Position numbers and translations under genes: made by a program. This document shows, piece after piece, positions 26,037-35,463 of a DNA stretch of 64,000 bases. Positions within the stretch are counted from its first letter, which is position 1, and every line of letters begins with the position of its first letter. Below the pieces are notes generated by a model. The model searched no databases. It saw only the letters and a program-made list of their open reading frames with translations, and had not been told where the DNA came from. Origin of the DNA: Haloarcula taiwanensis (GTDB taxonomy: Archaea; Halobacteriota; Halobacteria; Halobacteriales; Haloarculaceae); contig CP019155.1 in assembly GCA_002844335.1 (NCBI GenBank), positions 372,001 through 436,000 on the forward strand, read 5' to 3'.

Positions 26037-26354
26037 ATGAATGGACCAGACACAGGTATCAGACGATTGACTCTCGCATCACCGAAATCGGACACAGAGC
26101 CTCGACTCCGCCGGTTTCTGCTGATTTATATCAGCGTGCTGGTATCGCTTTCGCTGGCGATGTGGTGGGTCGGGTTTACGGCATTCAGTGTCTACTATGT
26201 CATCGCCTTCCTGTGGTTTCTAGTCCTGAGCGTACTCCTAGTTTCGCCGAAGGCAGATATGAGGTGGACCCACGGTCTTCGATGGGCTAAATGGCTCGGC
26301 TGGATACTGCTTGTGTATGTCCTCTTTAGACGTGTGATGCCTGTTCTTTCATAG
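26037..26354 (+). CDS. small membrane protein of unknown function
   Basis: A 105-aa frame with two or three hydrophobic segments: RFLLIYISVLVSLSLAMWWVGF, FSVYYVIAFLWFLVLSVLLV and WLGWILLVYVLF, preceded by a hydrophilic Arg-containing N-terminus. It begins 74 nt after the beta-helix gene on the same strand and is probably co-transcribed. I recognise no family. It could anchor or assist the secreted beta-helix protein, but that rests only on position. Confidence 0.55.
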   Translation: MNGPDTGIRRLTLASPKSDTEPRLRRFLLIYISVLVSLSLAMWWVGFTAFSVYYVIAFLWFLVLSVLLVSPKADMRWTHGLRWAKWLGWILLVYVLFRRVMPVLS

Positions 26355-26863
26355 CGAAGAATCAGTTCAAATGTTAGACCGAATACATCGCGTAGCTTTG
26401 ACCGTCACTGCGCTTATATATCAAAAGTATAATAACAAAACGTGGAATGTTAGCACTACTTGTGGATGGAAGGGTTCCTCTGAGCTCTGGATTGAAGACC
26501 TGCACCTCGACAGCCACATATCGGGTTGACGTAGAATCTGTAGGGTTCCATAGCATATATTGGGGTGCATATAACCCGAGAAGATCCTGTTTTCGACCGA
26601 CCATCCGCAGAAATTGGTGGCTCAACATATGTATTCTGAATAAAGTAACAGTTAGGCCCCTACGCGTCAAACTCATCTATAATTGCCAGTTCAAGGATGA
26701 CTTTAGCGCGATAGTTTCCCCCAGGAGCGTAGCATCCCAAAGTGAACAGCACATCCAAGATAGCTATAATTTTATTTGTTATTGTCTGTCTTCTAAACCA
26801 TGCGTCAAAGAGAACACCAGTACCCGATGCATACTTAATGAGGCGCATTTCTAGTCAGCATTC
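26355..26863. other. AT-rich intergenic region without supported gene
   Basis: About 510 bp with several open frames on both strands, none with a recognisable domain, a good promoter position or haloarchaeal composition. Cys- and Ile-rich translations argue against coding. It includes the promoter of the glycosyltransferase gene at 26864 and may hold decayed sequence. Confidence 0.45.
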
Positions 26864-28081
26864 ATGTACGATGCGGTCGTAAGTGCGATGAACCACCCAG
26901 ACCCCTTTAATCCCTACATGGGGCTGTTCAACTTCCGCTCTATCAAAGCGCTCAGTGCGAGAGACGCTAGTCTAGATGTTGTTACCCCTCGTCCGAGAGC
27001 GCCCCCGATCGGCCCCTATTCCGAGTTCAGTGATATCCCGAGTCGACATGAGTACAGCTCTCATGAGGTCCACTATCCAAGGTTCCTTTATTTGCTGCCA
27101 CAAAAACTATTCAAATACACATTATCGTCGAAGTCGTTTTCGGAAATGCTTCCGAAATATGTCTCATCGAACTTTGAGACGCCAGATATCTGTCACGCTG
27201 GTCACATCCATTACGATGGTTACGGGCTGGTTCCGTACTGCAGGAGCAACGATATCCCGTTGACAGTCATGGGACGTGGAAAAATTTTGAATAACTTCTA
27301 CAATCTCTCACAGATAAGCCGACGGAAGATCAGAGAGACTCTCGATTACGCGGATGGGATCTTTTGCGTGAGTGAATCACTCGCACGAATTGCCAACAAT
27401 ATTACCGAAACCCCGAAAGCCACTGTACTCCCCAACGGTGCGGATCCGTCACGGTATCCAACGGATAACGAGGCAACGATTCGACAGGAACTAGGAATCG
27501 ACCAAGATACTACGCTTGTCATGTTCTGTGGCGGGTATACGGAACGGAAAGGGATCCTCGAAATTTGTGAGGCTCTGGATAACATTCGTAACGACGACGT
27601 AGCCTTTGTGTTCGTCGGTCATTACGGTGATCTCCGCACAGAACTCCTCGCCGAACTCAAAGCTAGCCATCACGAGAACTATCGAGTTCTCTGGGAAGTT
27701 CCGCCACTGGGCCTTCGTCGATGGTTCGCTGCTGCAGACATTTTCATGCTCCCGAGCCACGCAGAAGGCCGGCCGAACACTATATACGAGTCGATGGCCA
27801 GCGAAACAGCGGTTGTCGCCTCTGCTGTGTCCGGTATCCCAGAACAAGTTGTAGACGAGGAGACGGGTCTCTTGATCCCAAAAAAAGACTCCGATGCGCT
27901 TGCTACCGCTCTGAACAGTCTCATCGGTAATTCAAAAGAACGAGAACGAATGGGAACAAACGGAAAGGAACGGTTAGTATCGAAGGGCTGGACGTGGGAG
28001 GCACACGGGCAACGACTTGCGAACCTGCACGAAACAATCATCAATGACGGCCAACTCCCCGCAGCTGAAATCTTAGGCTAA
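26864..28081 (+). CDS. glycosyltransferase family 4 (GT-B)
   Basis: The 405-aa enzyme has a GT-B fold. The C-terminal half shows the GT4 landmarks: VLPNGADPSRY, VMFCGGYTERKGILEICEAL, VFVGHYGDLR, WFAAADIFMLPSHAEGRPNTIYESMAS (the E-x7-E motif) and VSGIPEQVVDEETGLL. The N-terminal half contains HAGHIHYDGYGLVPYC, where acceptor binding is expected. No membrane segment is present. The codon use of the first third is more AT-rich than neighbours, in line with horizontal acquisition. It converges with the next GT4 gene with a 19-bp gap. Donor and acceptor unknown. Confidence 0.88.
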   Translation: MYDAVVSAMNHPDPFNPYMGLFNFRSIKALSARDASLDVVTPRPRAPPIGPYSEFSDIPSRHEYSSHEVHYPRFLYLLPQKLFKYTLSSKSFSEMLPKYVSSNFETPDICHAGHIHYDGYGLVPYCRSNDIPLTVMGRGKILNNFYNLSQISRRKIRETLDYADGIFCVSESLARIANNITETPKATVLPNGADPSRYPTDNEATIRQELGIDQDTTLVMFCGGYTERKGILEICEALDNIRNDDVAFVFVGHYGDLRTELLAELKASHHENYRVLWEVPPLGLRRWFAAADIFMLPSHAEGRPNTIYESMASETAVVASAVSGIPEQVVDEETGLLIPKKDSDALATALNSLIGNSKERERMGTNGKERLVSKGWTWEAHGQRLANLHETIINDGQLPAAEILG

Positions 28082-28100
28082 TGCCTGGCAGGTAGTGCTG

Positions 28101-29309
28101 TTAAGCTGTGAAGACGTGCTTTTCGAGGAAACGTTCGTACTCATCAAACACGGGTTTCGGCGAGAAGTCATCAGCGCGGGACCGCAACCGGTCAGAATCA
28201 GGCGGGTCAGCAAGCGTGTCACAGACTGCGTTGGCCAATCCATCCGTGTCGTCTATTGGGACAAGTGTACCATGCTCCCCATCAGAGAGGATCTCTCTGG
28301 GGCCGCTTGGACAGTCTGTCGACACGACCGGGCACCCAACCGCCAAACACTCGATCAATACCGTCGGTAATCCCTCATACTGGGACGAGAGGAGAAACAC
28401 ATCTGACTTTGTCATGTACCGATACGGGTTATCGACGAATCCGGGAAGAGACACCACATCTGATAACCCCAACTGCTCAACTGTCGTCTGAACTTGCGCT
28501 CTGCACGGTCCTTTACCCGCAATGACTGCACGCGCATTGGGGTTCCTGTTGACTACTTTCTCGAACGCATGGACCCATCCATCGAGATTCTTTTGCCGTG
28601 CGTGTCGCCCAACGAATAGGACGACATCTCGCTCATCGTTTTCTACCCACTCGTGCTCGACTGGTTGTCTGGCCCGACCACGAATCTGTTCGACATCCAC
28701 AGGGTTGTGTAGGACAGAAATGTCTGATCGGTCGACTGGTGTTCTATCGACGAGGCTATCCGCGACGCCTTCGGAAACACTGATTATCTGATCTGATGCG
28801 GGGTAAAGTCTGGGAACGATCCGTCTGACGATCTGGTCTTTCGGTGTCGCCTCAACGTCGTGTCCGAACACGGAGTGTTGCGTCGGAATCACTGCAGTAT
28901 CGGCGCTGAGGAACCGATTGATGGCGAGTGAGACAATGCTGGGGTGTTCAAGATGGGGAAACAACGCTGCTGGCTTTCGTTTATTTAAATATGTGGCCAG
29001 AAACGGTAGGTGCGCGGCCACCCCGACCACAGGCGTCTTCGATGGTGGCAGTTCGACGATAGACACCTGTTCGGATAATTCCGACCGAAGCTCACCGCTC
29101 GCCCGTGACAAGAGAAGATCAATGTCGTATCCTCGGGTGACCAGTCCGTTCGCGATTGTGATTGCGACCTGCTCTGCACCGCCAACGGAGAGATCTGGAA
29201 TGAAAAATGCCAGCAGTGGTCGGTCACCGTCCATCGTGGTTACATTGTTTTGCTTGGGTACTGTCGAGACAGCAGAACCGGCCCCATCTGAAAGCGTCGA
29301 CTCGTACAT
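28101..29309 (-). CDS. glycosyltransferase family 4 (GT-B)
   Basis: The 402-aa GT-B enzyme starts its core at LLAFFIPDLSVGGAEQVAITIANGL, the GGAE loop typical of GT4. The donor domain has SVLHNPVDVEQI, VLFVGRHARQKNLDGWVHAF, IAGKGPCRAQ, LPGFVDNPYRYM and DVFLLSSQYEGLPTVLIECLAVGCPVV. An internal ATG at 29234 (MDGDRPLL) is an alternative start that would remove a Ser/Thr-rich 25-residue extension. It belongs to the glycan region and faces the other GT4 gene tail to tail. The nearest good minus-strand TATA (TTTTATATG near 29620) would give a long leader of about 290 nt. Confidence 0.88.
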   Translation of the reverse strand: MYESTLSDGAGSAVSTVPKQNNVTTMDGDRPLLAFFIPDLSVGGAEQVAITIANGLVTRGYDIDLLLSRASGELRSELSEQVSIVELPPSKTPVVGVAAHLPFLATYLNKRKPAALFPHLEHPSIVSLAINRFLSADTAVIPTQHSVFGHDVEATPKDQIVRRIVPRLYPASDQIISVSEGVADSLVDRTPVDRSDISVLHNPVDVEQIRGRARQPVEHEWVENDERDVVLFVGRHARQKNLDGWVHAFEKVVNRNPNARAVIAGKGPCRAQVQTTVEQLGLSDVVSLPGFVDNPYRYMTKSDVFLLSSQYEGLPTVLIECLAVGCPVVSTDCPSGPREILSDGEHGTLVPIDDTDGLANAVCDTLADPPDSDRLRSRADDFSPKPVFDEYERFLEKHVFTA

Positions 29310-29745
29310 TGTCGTACTGATCCCGTCAGATAGTCTTTGTTAGTCACTGGGTTCCGAAATTGAATTCCACAACATGACCCCGCCTGTTCAGGTGAGCAGA
29401 TGAGATGGACAGAACGATAGAGCGGGTTAGAAGGAACAGACGGTAAGAAAATCTTACGAGACTCATTGTACAGTCCAATATGTAGTCTGCCCCTGCTAGC
29501 GGGCATTACACGTACGAAGCCTGCTCGTAGTGGTACCTGTACTGCGCTGCGGTCAATCCTGACCTCTACCAAACAGGAAACTGGGGACGTCAGCTCTAAC
29601 TCGTCAGGCTTGTTAGCTTCATATAAAATTTTCACAATTTGAGAGATTCATTGTGATAGCCCCAAGGCAGATCAGGATCATCAAATGAAGGCGTCATAAA
29701 GGTGTGCACGGTTGATACGTCATTACAAAGTGTGAACCGCTGCCG
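29310..29745. other. intergenic region, possible long leader of the GT4 gene
   Basis: About 435 bp with a minus-strand TATA-like TTTTATATG around 29618-29626. One minus-strand frame (29240-29635, GTG start) reads as plausible protein in parts but its start lies upstream of the expected transcription start and it has no family match, so I do not call it. Nothing else recognised. Confidence 0.4.
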
Positions 29746-30723
29746 TCAGGTACTGGTAACGCTAACCCAGATATGCGTACGTCGGTACGCGTTCTCGGGG
29801 CGAGGGTTCGATCCAACCGGGGCTTCGTTCCGATAGAGAAGGTATGAAACCCGGATATCCTCTCCAACCAGCGTGGGAGACATTTCGTGCGATCGATTAA
29901 GAGTTTCACCAGCCGCAACGCGGCTCCTGAACCGACCTATCTGCGCGGTAGCTAGGACACTGCCGTTCTTGATTCTCTGAGCGATGACTACCACTGTATA
30001 ATTTAGCTCTTGTCCCTCATGATTGCCGATGGTGACCTGAACAGTCCGGGAACTGCCGAGTGCCATCTCTGACGGATACTCAGACGCAATGGGCTCTCCG
30101 TTGTCGGATTCAGTTACCAGCGCAAACTCCGTAAACTGTTCACCCCGGTCAGTCGATATGGCCGCGTAACCGATCCCGGTACCGGAGAGAAGAAGCCCTA
30201 ATACAAGCAACGTCCGTAGCATCGGAACACTTCTAACCGGTGGTCGAGACGCCTTGCTCCGGACGGTTGTCATCCAACGTAAGGGACTGAAAGACTCGTC
30301 AGCTGGCACTCGCAGCCGTCGAATCGCTGCAGCAATCGTGAGAACGACAGTCGTTACGCCGATAGAGAGTTGGTACGGTCCGGTAGTCTCACCCGGGGAA
30401 ATCAAGACTACTCCTAGCCCCAATAGCGGGACAATACAGACACTGGTTCCAACTGCAAGGACACATCGTTCGCCTGTAGAGATTCGTCCCCCCCAGTTAT
30501 CAAACGATCCATCTGACTCGGCGGAACCGCGCGGGAATAGAAGCGCGGTCAAAGCGTATCCCGGCGCGATAAGCACCGCCACCAACCCCAAAACAACTCT
30601 TGCGGGAGACTGTCCGATATACCCTTGGACAGTGGCGAGATGCCAGAGGCCAAGGAGTCCGATCAGCAGAAGGTCGATCGGGAACGCCTCCGTCTCGATG
30701 TTCGCATCTGCATCAGTAGCCAT
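29746..30723 (-). CDS. DUF1616 family membrane protein
   Basis: The 325-aa protein matches DUF1616, a haloarchaeal and methanogen membrane family common in surface-glycan loci. The N-terminal half has four hydrophobic segments (IDLLLIGLLGLWHLATV, VVLGLVAVLIAPGYALTALLFP, CVLAVGTSVCIVPLLGLGVVL, VTTVVLTIAAAI) and one more at LRTLLVLGLLLSGTGIGYAAI, followed by an exported beta domain with EFALVTESDNGEPIASEYPSEMALGSSRTVQVTIGNHEG, where family members share the Y-P motif. The biochemical role is unknown. It stands alone on the minus strand between GT4 and WecB genes. Confidence 0.78.
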   Translation of the reverse strand: MATDADANIETEAFPIDLLLIGLLGLWHLATVQGYIGQSPARVVLGLVAVLIAPGYALTALLFPRGSAESDGSFDNWGGRISTGERCVLAVGTSVCIVPLLGLGVVLISPGETTGPYQLSIGVTTVVLTIAAAIRRLRVPADESFSPLRWMTTVRSKASRPPVRSVPMLRTLLVLGLLLSGTGIGYAAISTDRGEQFTEFALVTESDNGEPIASEYPSEMALGSSRTVQVTIGNHEGQELNYTVVVIAQRIKNGSVLATAQIGRFRSRVAAGETLNRSHEMSPTLVGEDIRVSYLLYRNEAPVGSNPRPENAYRRTHIWVSVTST

Positions 30724-31015
30724 TATGGCTTGATGAGAGTGAAGTAATAAAATTAGACAGTTACTACCAGTGTAGACCGTCAGATCAAAGATTATCGTCC
30801 GTAATCTGGCCTCCCAATTTGCTCACTGGATGGCAAGGAGACTGTTGTCAGTTGATGAACTGCCACTTGGAAAGCAACTGTCCAGAGCGTGGGCGTCCAG
30901 TTGTACGCAATTGAGTCGGGATCCGTCTATCCCCAGCCAAGCGAATCATCGGGGACCGGTCAATTCGGGCTTAAGAATAGACTCACTATCGAGAGACAGT
31001 GCTTGCCGGCTCTGG

Positions 31016-32131
31016 TCACTCGGGGGCCGTGACTGTTTCTCTTGCGGGGAGTTCCGGGACTGCATCGAGAATCTGAACGGCGGCTGTCCCATCTCCGAAA
31101 GGCGTGTTCCAGTCCCCGGCCTTTCCGCGCATTTGTGTCGCTGCCGCGGTGATGCTACTCGGTTTCCGGCCGGCAACACAGTTCGCACCAACAAATGCTG
31201 TCTCAGGGCGTTCAGTTCCATACCTAAGCGTCACACACGGTGTCCCGAGGATGCTGCACTCCTCCTGCACACCACCTGAGTCGGTGAACACCAGGTCCGC
31301 TGTGCTCTCTAATCTGAGGAAATCAAAGAAATCCAGTGGCTCGATAAGACGAATTTGGTCGGGAACTGCAATACCGAACTCTTCGAGGCGGTCCTTCGCT
31401 CGGGGATGAATCGGGTAGATGACTTCTCGTTTCGCTTGAGCGCTTGCTCGTGCGACGCCGCTGAGAATCCGCTCGAACGCTTCCCGGTCATCGACTGTTT
31501 CCGCTCGGTGAGCGGTCAAGAGGTCGAACTGCCCTTCTGAAACGCCGAGCTCACTCAGAATCTGACTGCTGGTTGCAGCATCATCGTCAAAGGTCTCGAC
31601 TGCGTCGACAATCGTATTTCCAGTGACTGTGATACGGTCCTCGGGAATCCCCTCATCTCGGAGTAACGTTGCTGTTTCGGCGGTTGGTGGGAACAAATGG
31701 TCAGCGATGTGATCAATGATGACGCGGTTCGTCTCTTCGGGCATTTCGTCATCGAAACTTCGAAGTCCTGCTTCGACGTGAGCCACGTCGACATCCATCT
31801 TGCTCCCCGCGAGTGCGCCCGCAAGGGTGGAGTTCGTGTCTCCCTGGACAAACACCACTGTGGGCTCAGTGGCTTGAAGTTCTTCTTCGATACCAGTGAG
31901 CATCGCACCAGTCTGCGCCCCGTGATCGTCAGATCCGACTTCGAGGTTCACATCTGGCGGTGATAACCCGAGCTGTCGGAAAAAGACAGTATCAAGCGAG
32001 TCTGAGTAATGCTGTCCAGTGTGGACGATGTGTGTACCGACGCCACGCCGGTGACACTCTTTGATTACCGGGGCTAACTTGATAATCTCTGGGCGCGTTC
32101 CAAGCACAAACCCAACGGTGTTGTCAGTCAT
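31016..32131 (-). CDS. wecB: UDP-N-acetylglucosamine 2-epimerase, non-hydrolysing
   Basis: The 371-aa cytoplasmic enzyme converts UDP-GlcNAc to UDP-ManNAc. Family motifs are clear: GTRPEIIKLAPVI, HTGQHYS, VQGDTNSTLAGALA, HVEAGLRSFDDEMPEETNRVIID, LTAHRAETVD, and DSGGVQEECSILGTPCVTLRYGTERPE near the C-terminus. The length is that of bacterial WecB. The gene is followed upstream on the same strand by WecC, the next step, with a 163-bp gap, so UDP-ManNAc uronic acid is the predicted product of the pair. Confidence 0.93.
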   Translation of the reverse strand: MTDNTVGFVLGTRPEIIKLAPVIKECHRRGVGTHIVHTGQHYSDSLDTVFFRQLGLSPPDVNLEVGSDDHGAQTGAMLTGIEEELQATEPTVVFVQGDTNSTLAGALAGSKMDVDVAHVEAGLRSFDDEMPEETNRVIIDHIADHLFPPTAETATLLRDEGIPEDRITVTGNTIVDAVETFDDDAATSSQILSELGVSEGQFDLLTAHRAETVDDREAFERILSGVARASAQAKREVIYPIHPRAKDRLEEFGIAVPDQIRLIEPLDFFDFLRLESTADLVFTDSGGVQEECSILGTPCVTLRYGTERPETAFVGANCVAGRKPSSITAAATQMRGKAGDWNTPFGDGTAAVQILDAVPELPARETVTAPE

Positions 32132-32294
32132 TGTTGCTCACGATTCCGGTAATTGAACGTCCGGTGGGAGTCCACCCACTCAGTTTCATAGCGATTCCGT
32201 GAGTAGCCGATAAGATTTGTTATAGGCCTCCTACGCCGTTGTTGATTGCCAGTGGGAGAATTGTTTCTGACAGACGGCTATTCGGAGCACTAAC

Positions 32295-33575
32295 TCAGAG
32301 TGTCCGGACATCGAATCCGTGCTCAGTCCATTGCGCCGTGTCGATGACATCAACTGGATCAACCACAGTCCGGCCTGCCATCTTCGACCTGATGTCCTCT
32401 GGGTCGAGCGCTGCAAACTCATCGTGTGCAGCCCCGAATATCACCGCGTCAGCGCCGTCAACTGCTACATCGAGTGGCACTAGCTGTAATCTGGAGTCCG
32501 TTGCCCGCGGGTCGTGAATCGTGACTGATCCCTCGTCCCAACCCCCATCCATGGCCGGGCGTGTATCCACTGTGACAGTCCCGAGCAGTTTGGCTATTTC
32601 CAATCCCGGAGAATTGCGAGTGTCGCTGACGTTGCCCTTGTACGTGATTCCAAGGACGGCCACAGTCTTGTCTTCGAGTGAGCCGATGGCATCTTCGAGT
32701 ATTCTGACGACGTGTTCGGGCATCCTGCTGTTGACTCGGCTCGCGATATCGATTAGCTCTGTAGCACCAGACCCATCGCTCAGGAAATGTGGGTCGACAG
32801 GAAGGCAGTGCCCACCCACGCCCGGACCAGGGCTCAAAATATCAACCCGTGGATGGTTGTTCGCGAGCGAAATTGCAGACCGAACATCGATGCCGTAGTT
32901 CTCTGCGAGGAGCGCAAGCGTGTTGGCATATGCGATACTGACGTTTCGTTCGGCGTTTTGTGCTAGCTTCACGAACTCGGCGGTCGTTGGGTCTGCGGCG
33001 ACATGTATCTCTCCTGAGGTGAGTGGTTGATAAAGCGATTTGATGGCACTGACTGAGGCCTCATCAACACCACCAACGATTCGATCGTTGGTTCGGAGTT
33101 CTGTGAGCGTATTCCCTGGCATCACCGTCTCAGGCGTGTACCCCAGGTGTACATCCTCACCGATATCGAAGTCGTCTTGTGACAGGATCGGTGCCAAGAT
33201 TCCGGTCGTTGTGCCCGGCGGTACTGTTGATTCCAGCACCACGGTGTCGCCCGATCTGAGAACGTCTGCCACGTTCCGTCCGGCATCTTTCACGTATGTC
33301 AGGTCCGCCCCGTCGTTCAGTTCGTCGTACGGGGTTGGAACACAGATAATATGTACATCAGCGGGTTGGGGACGGCGGCTCGGCGTTAGATTGGACTCCA
33401 GTGCATCCTGAATGTACGATTCAAGTTCAGGCTCGCTGACGTTCGGGTTTCCCTCGTTGAGGCGATCGATTACACCTTCGTCAACATCGAAACCAGTGAC
33501 ATCAGTACCTGCGTTGGCGAACAGCGATGCAGTCGCGAGCCCGATATAGCCGAGCCCATGGACGCAGATACTCAT
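32295..33575 (-). CDS. wecC: UDP-N-acetyl-D-mannosamine dehydrogenase (nucleotide-sugar dehydrogenase)
   Basis: The 426-aa NAD-dependent enzyme oxidises UDP-ManNAc twice to UDP-ManNAcA. It begins MSICVHGLGYIGLATASLFANAG, the NAD-binding glycine loop, has the central EFVKLAQNAERNVSIAYAN with the conserved Lys and Asn, the catalytic Cys in GPGVGGHCLPVDP, and the C-terminal UDP-binding domain (LGITYKGNVSDTRNSPGLEI). Related UDP-glucose dehydrogenases share the layout, but HCLPVDPHFL and the WecB neighbour favour the ManNAc enzyme. It supplies an acidic sugar for the glycan. Confidence 0.9.
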   Translation of the reverse strand: MSICVHGLGYIGLATASLFANAGTDVTGFDVDEGVIDRLNEGNPNVSEPELESYIQDALESNLTPSRRPQPADVHIICVPTPYDELNDGADLTYVKDAGRNVADVLRSGDTVVLESTVPPGTTTGILAPILSQDDFDIGEDVHLGYTPETVMPGNTLTELRTNDRIVGGVDEASVSAIKSLYQPLTSGEIHVAADPTTAEFVKLAQNAERNVSIAYANTLALLAENYGIDVRSAISLANNHPRVDILSPGPGVGGHCLPVDPHFLSDGSGATELIDIASRVNSRMPEHVVRILEDAIGSLEDKTVAVLGITYKGNVSDTRNSPGLEIAKLLGTVTVDTRPAMDGGWDEGSVTIHDPRATDSRLQLVPLDVAVDGADAVIFGAAHDEFAALDPEDIRSKMAGRTVVDPVDVIDTAQWTEHGFDVRTL

Positions 33576-33794
33576 GCTCTCTGTGCCCTCGGTCGTTTCG
33601 TTATTGACTCGCCACGCTGTCGCCGTGCTAGATAGTCTGATGTTGATTCGCTTCGCATTGACTTACGAATCATATAGATTAGCCTTTGTTATGCAGAAGT
33701 TGTTTCTGGTAATAGAGATAACACCATAGTAAACCCAGACCTGATAAGTGTGTCTGGACCACCTAATATGGCCAATCAACTACTGAGCCGCCGG

Positions 33795-35114
33795 CTATTT
33801 CCGGTATAATTCCAAGGAGTGAAGAATAATTCCGGTGAAAGATGCGAGGATCCCAATGATTGTGAAAGTGGTGCTAGCCAGAGCATATCCAAGCGGAAAG
33901 CTCCCGGACTGAAGATAATTGAACATCGTGAAGTAGGTGAACGCAAATCCGACCAGAACGCAGGATACTCCGGGCACACCAAGCAACATGATAGGGTGCT
34001 CTCGCTCAACTGTCCGAATAATGTTACCAACGAGGGTGAGTCCATGCTCAACTGGGCCAAGGTTGTTAGAAGCCTCCACGTCGTAATCTATCGTCGTTGG
34101 GACCTCTACGACTTGGTAGCCGTTCGAGTGTGCGTGATAGAGAATATTGGTGCTTGCATCCATGTGGTCGCCGATTGAGTTGTCTTCAGCGAGTGAGCTT
34201 ATCGCCTCTGTACTATACGCACGGAACCCGCTCTGTGTGTCGCTGATCTGCTTGGTCGGTCTGAGGATTCCGAGGCTGAGATTAGTCATGAGATTCACCG
34301 CAAACAGACCAAACCGCCGATACAACGGCATCTCGGTGTCTGCGTCCTCATCGAACCGATTTCCAATAACGACTTCGGCTCCCGACTCCTGTTGCTGTTC
34401 GATCAAGTCCGGGATATCACTGGGATCGTGTTGCCCATCAGCATCAAGGATGACCAGGTAGTCGGCATCACCCCGGTCAGCCTGGTCAAAAATACTGTTG
34501 AGGGCACCACCATACCCGACGTTACGGTCGTGCTCGTACACTGTCGCGCCCGCCGCCGATGCGACTTCGACAGTGTCGTCAGTACTCCCGTCGTCGACCA
34601 CCAGAACGCTGTCTGCATAGTTCTTGGCAGACTCCACCACCGTACCAATCGTTGCCGCCTCGTTGTATGCCGGAATTCCGACCATGACAGTCGGATCCGC
34701 CTCGGTGACGGGTTCAAGTTGGGCGTCGACGGTGAATTTCTCGGTCTCTTTCAGGGCGTCCCGGCTTGCCGGGAGATTAACTGACCCATCCTCCTCACCA
34801 TGGTAGAGAAGGCCTGGATACCCAGCTTCCTTGGCGAACAGCTGCAGGCGCTCGCGGGGGGAATCGGCCTCAGCCCAGTTTCCAGAGGGGAGAACCACTT
34901 CTGCATCGAGCCATCGGGCAAAAGTGAGTGCCTGAAGATCAGCATCAACTGCAGCCGTGACAATTGCCTGGTGTGCCCGTGAGTGTATACGAAGAATCTC
35001 AGCCGCAATCCACTCTGCGTTCGACTCGGTTGCGACTAACCCAACGGCGGGCAAGTTCTTTGAAACCTCGCGTGTGCTGTCACTAGCGGGCGATTGCTGT
35101 ATTCTATCCGACAT
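33795..35114 (-). CDS. glycosyltransferase family 2 with N-terminal extension and C-terminal membrane segments
   Basis: The 439-aa protein starts MSDRIQQSP (an in-frame Met eight codons upstream is less likely). Residues about 25-135 form an extra domain with alternating strands and helices (AVGLVATESNAEWIAAEILRIHSRA, GYPGLLYHGEEDG) not found in ordinary GT2 enzymes. The GT2 domain follows with VMVGIPAYNEAATIGTVVESA, VLVVDDGSTDDT, LDADGQHDPSDI and SDTQSGFRAYS. Two C-terminal hydrophobic segments (LLGVPGVSCVLVGFAFTYFTMF and FTIIGILASFTGIILHSL) make it a membrane-anchored, DPM/GtrB-like enzyme that may charge dolichol phosphate with a sugar. Confidence 0.88.
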   Translation of the reverse strand: MSDRIQQSPASDSTREVSKNLPAVGLVATESNAEWIAAEILRIHSRAHQAIVTAAVDADLQALTFARWLDAEVVLPSGNWAEADSPRERLQLFAKEAGYPGLLYHGEEDGSVNLPASRDALKETEKFTVDAQLEPVTEADPTVMVGIPAYNEAATIGTVVESAKNYADSVLVVDDGSTDDTVEVASAAGATVYEHDRNVGYGGALNSIFDQADRGDADYLVILDADGQHDPSDIPDLIEQQQESGAEVVIGNRFDEDADTEMPLYRRFGLFAVNLMTNLSLGILRPTKQISDTQSGFRAYSTEAISSLAEDNSIGDHMDASTNILYHAHSNGYQVVEVPTTIDYDVEASNNLGPVEHGLTLVGNIIRTVEREHPIMLLGVPGVSCVLVGFAFTYFTMFNYLQSGSFPLGYALASTTFTIIGILASFTGIILHSLELYRK

Positions 35115-35463
35115 CTCAGTTCCACTCCGGAACCGCACTCAATTGCGGTCGTCCGGTGTGATCGTCCACACGCTCCGGTACGTTTAGTGGTGTCATTGTG
35201 GCGAATAGTGGATTCCGTTATGCTCTGCTGTGAACGAGTTATCATATTGTTATTCCCAGCTTTCCGAGATTGCGCCAATCCTGTATTATTCGCAAAAAGC
35301 TGGTAACAAAGTACGGACTGACGTGAGGACACGATACGTGGCCGCTATGGTCTCACCGGGCGTTCGCTCGGCACATGCCCTGTGATCCAAAGATTAGTCG
35401 CTTATGAACCGAGGCGTATGTCTACGAATAACTTAACCCATGAAAACCCCCCGTTCGGGTAGC
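35115..35463. other. divergent intergenic region
   Basis: No gene supported. It carries promoters for the GT2 gene (minus) and the epimerase gene (plus). ACTTAAC around 35430-35436, about 28 nt before the ATG at 35464, is the likely plus-strand TATA and supports that start as leaderless. Confidence 0.45.

Noticed and set aside
26374-26854. Several overlapping frames on both strands (for example 26447-26854 plus and 26660-26848 minus).
   Set aside because: Composition is Cys- and Ile-rich as from AT-rich noncoding DNA, and I see no domain or promoter.
29240-29635. Minus-strand frame of 131 aa upstream of the GT4 gene.
   Set aside because: Its GTG start lies upstream of the best TATA-derived transcription start, there is no known domain, and it overlaps the longer GT4 start.
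29811-29830. GGTTCGATCC stretch resembling a tRNA T-loop.
   Set aside because: It lies inside the DUF1616 coding sequence and the flanks do not fold into a tRNA.
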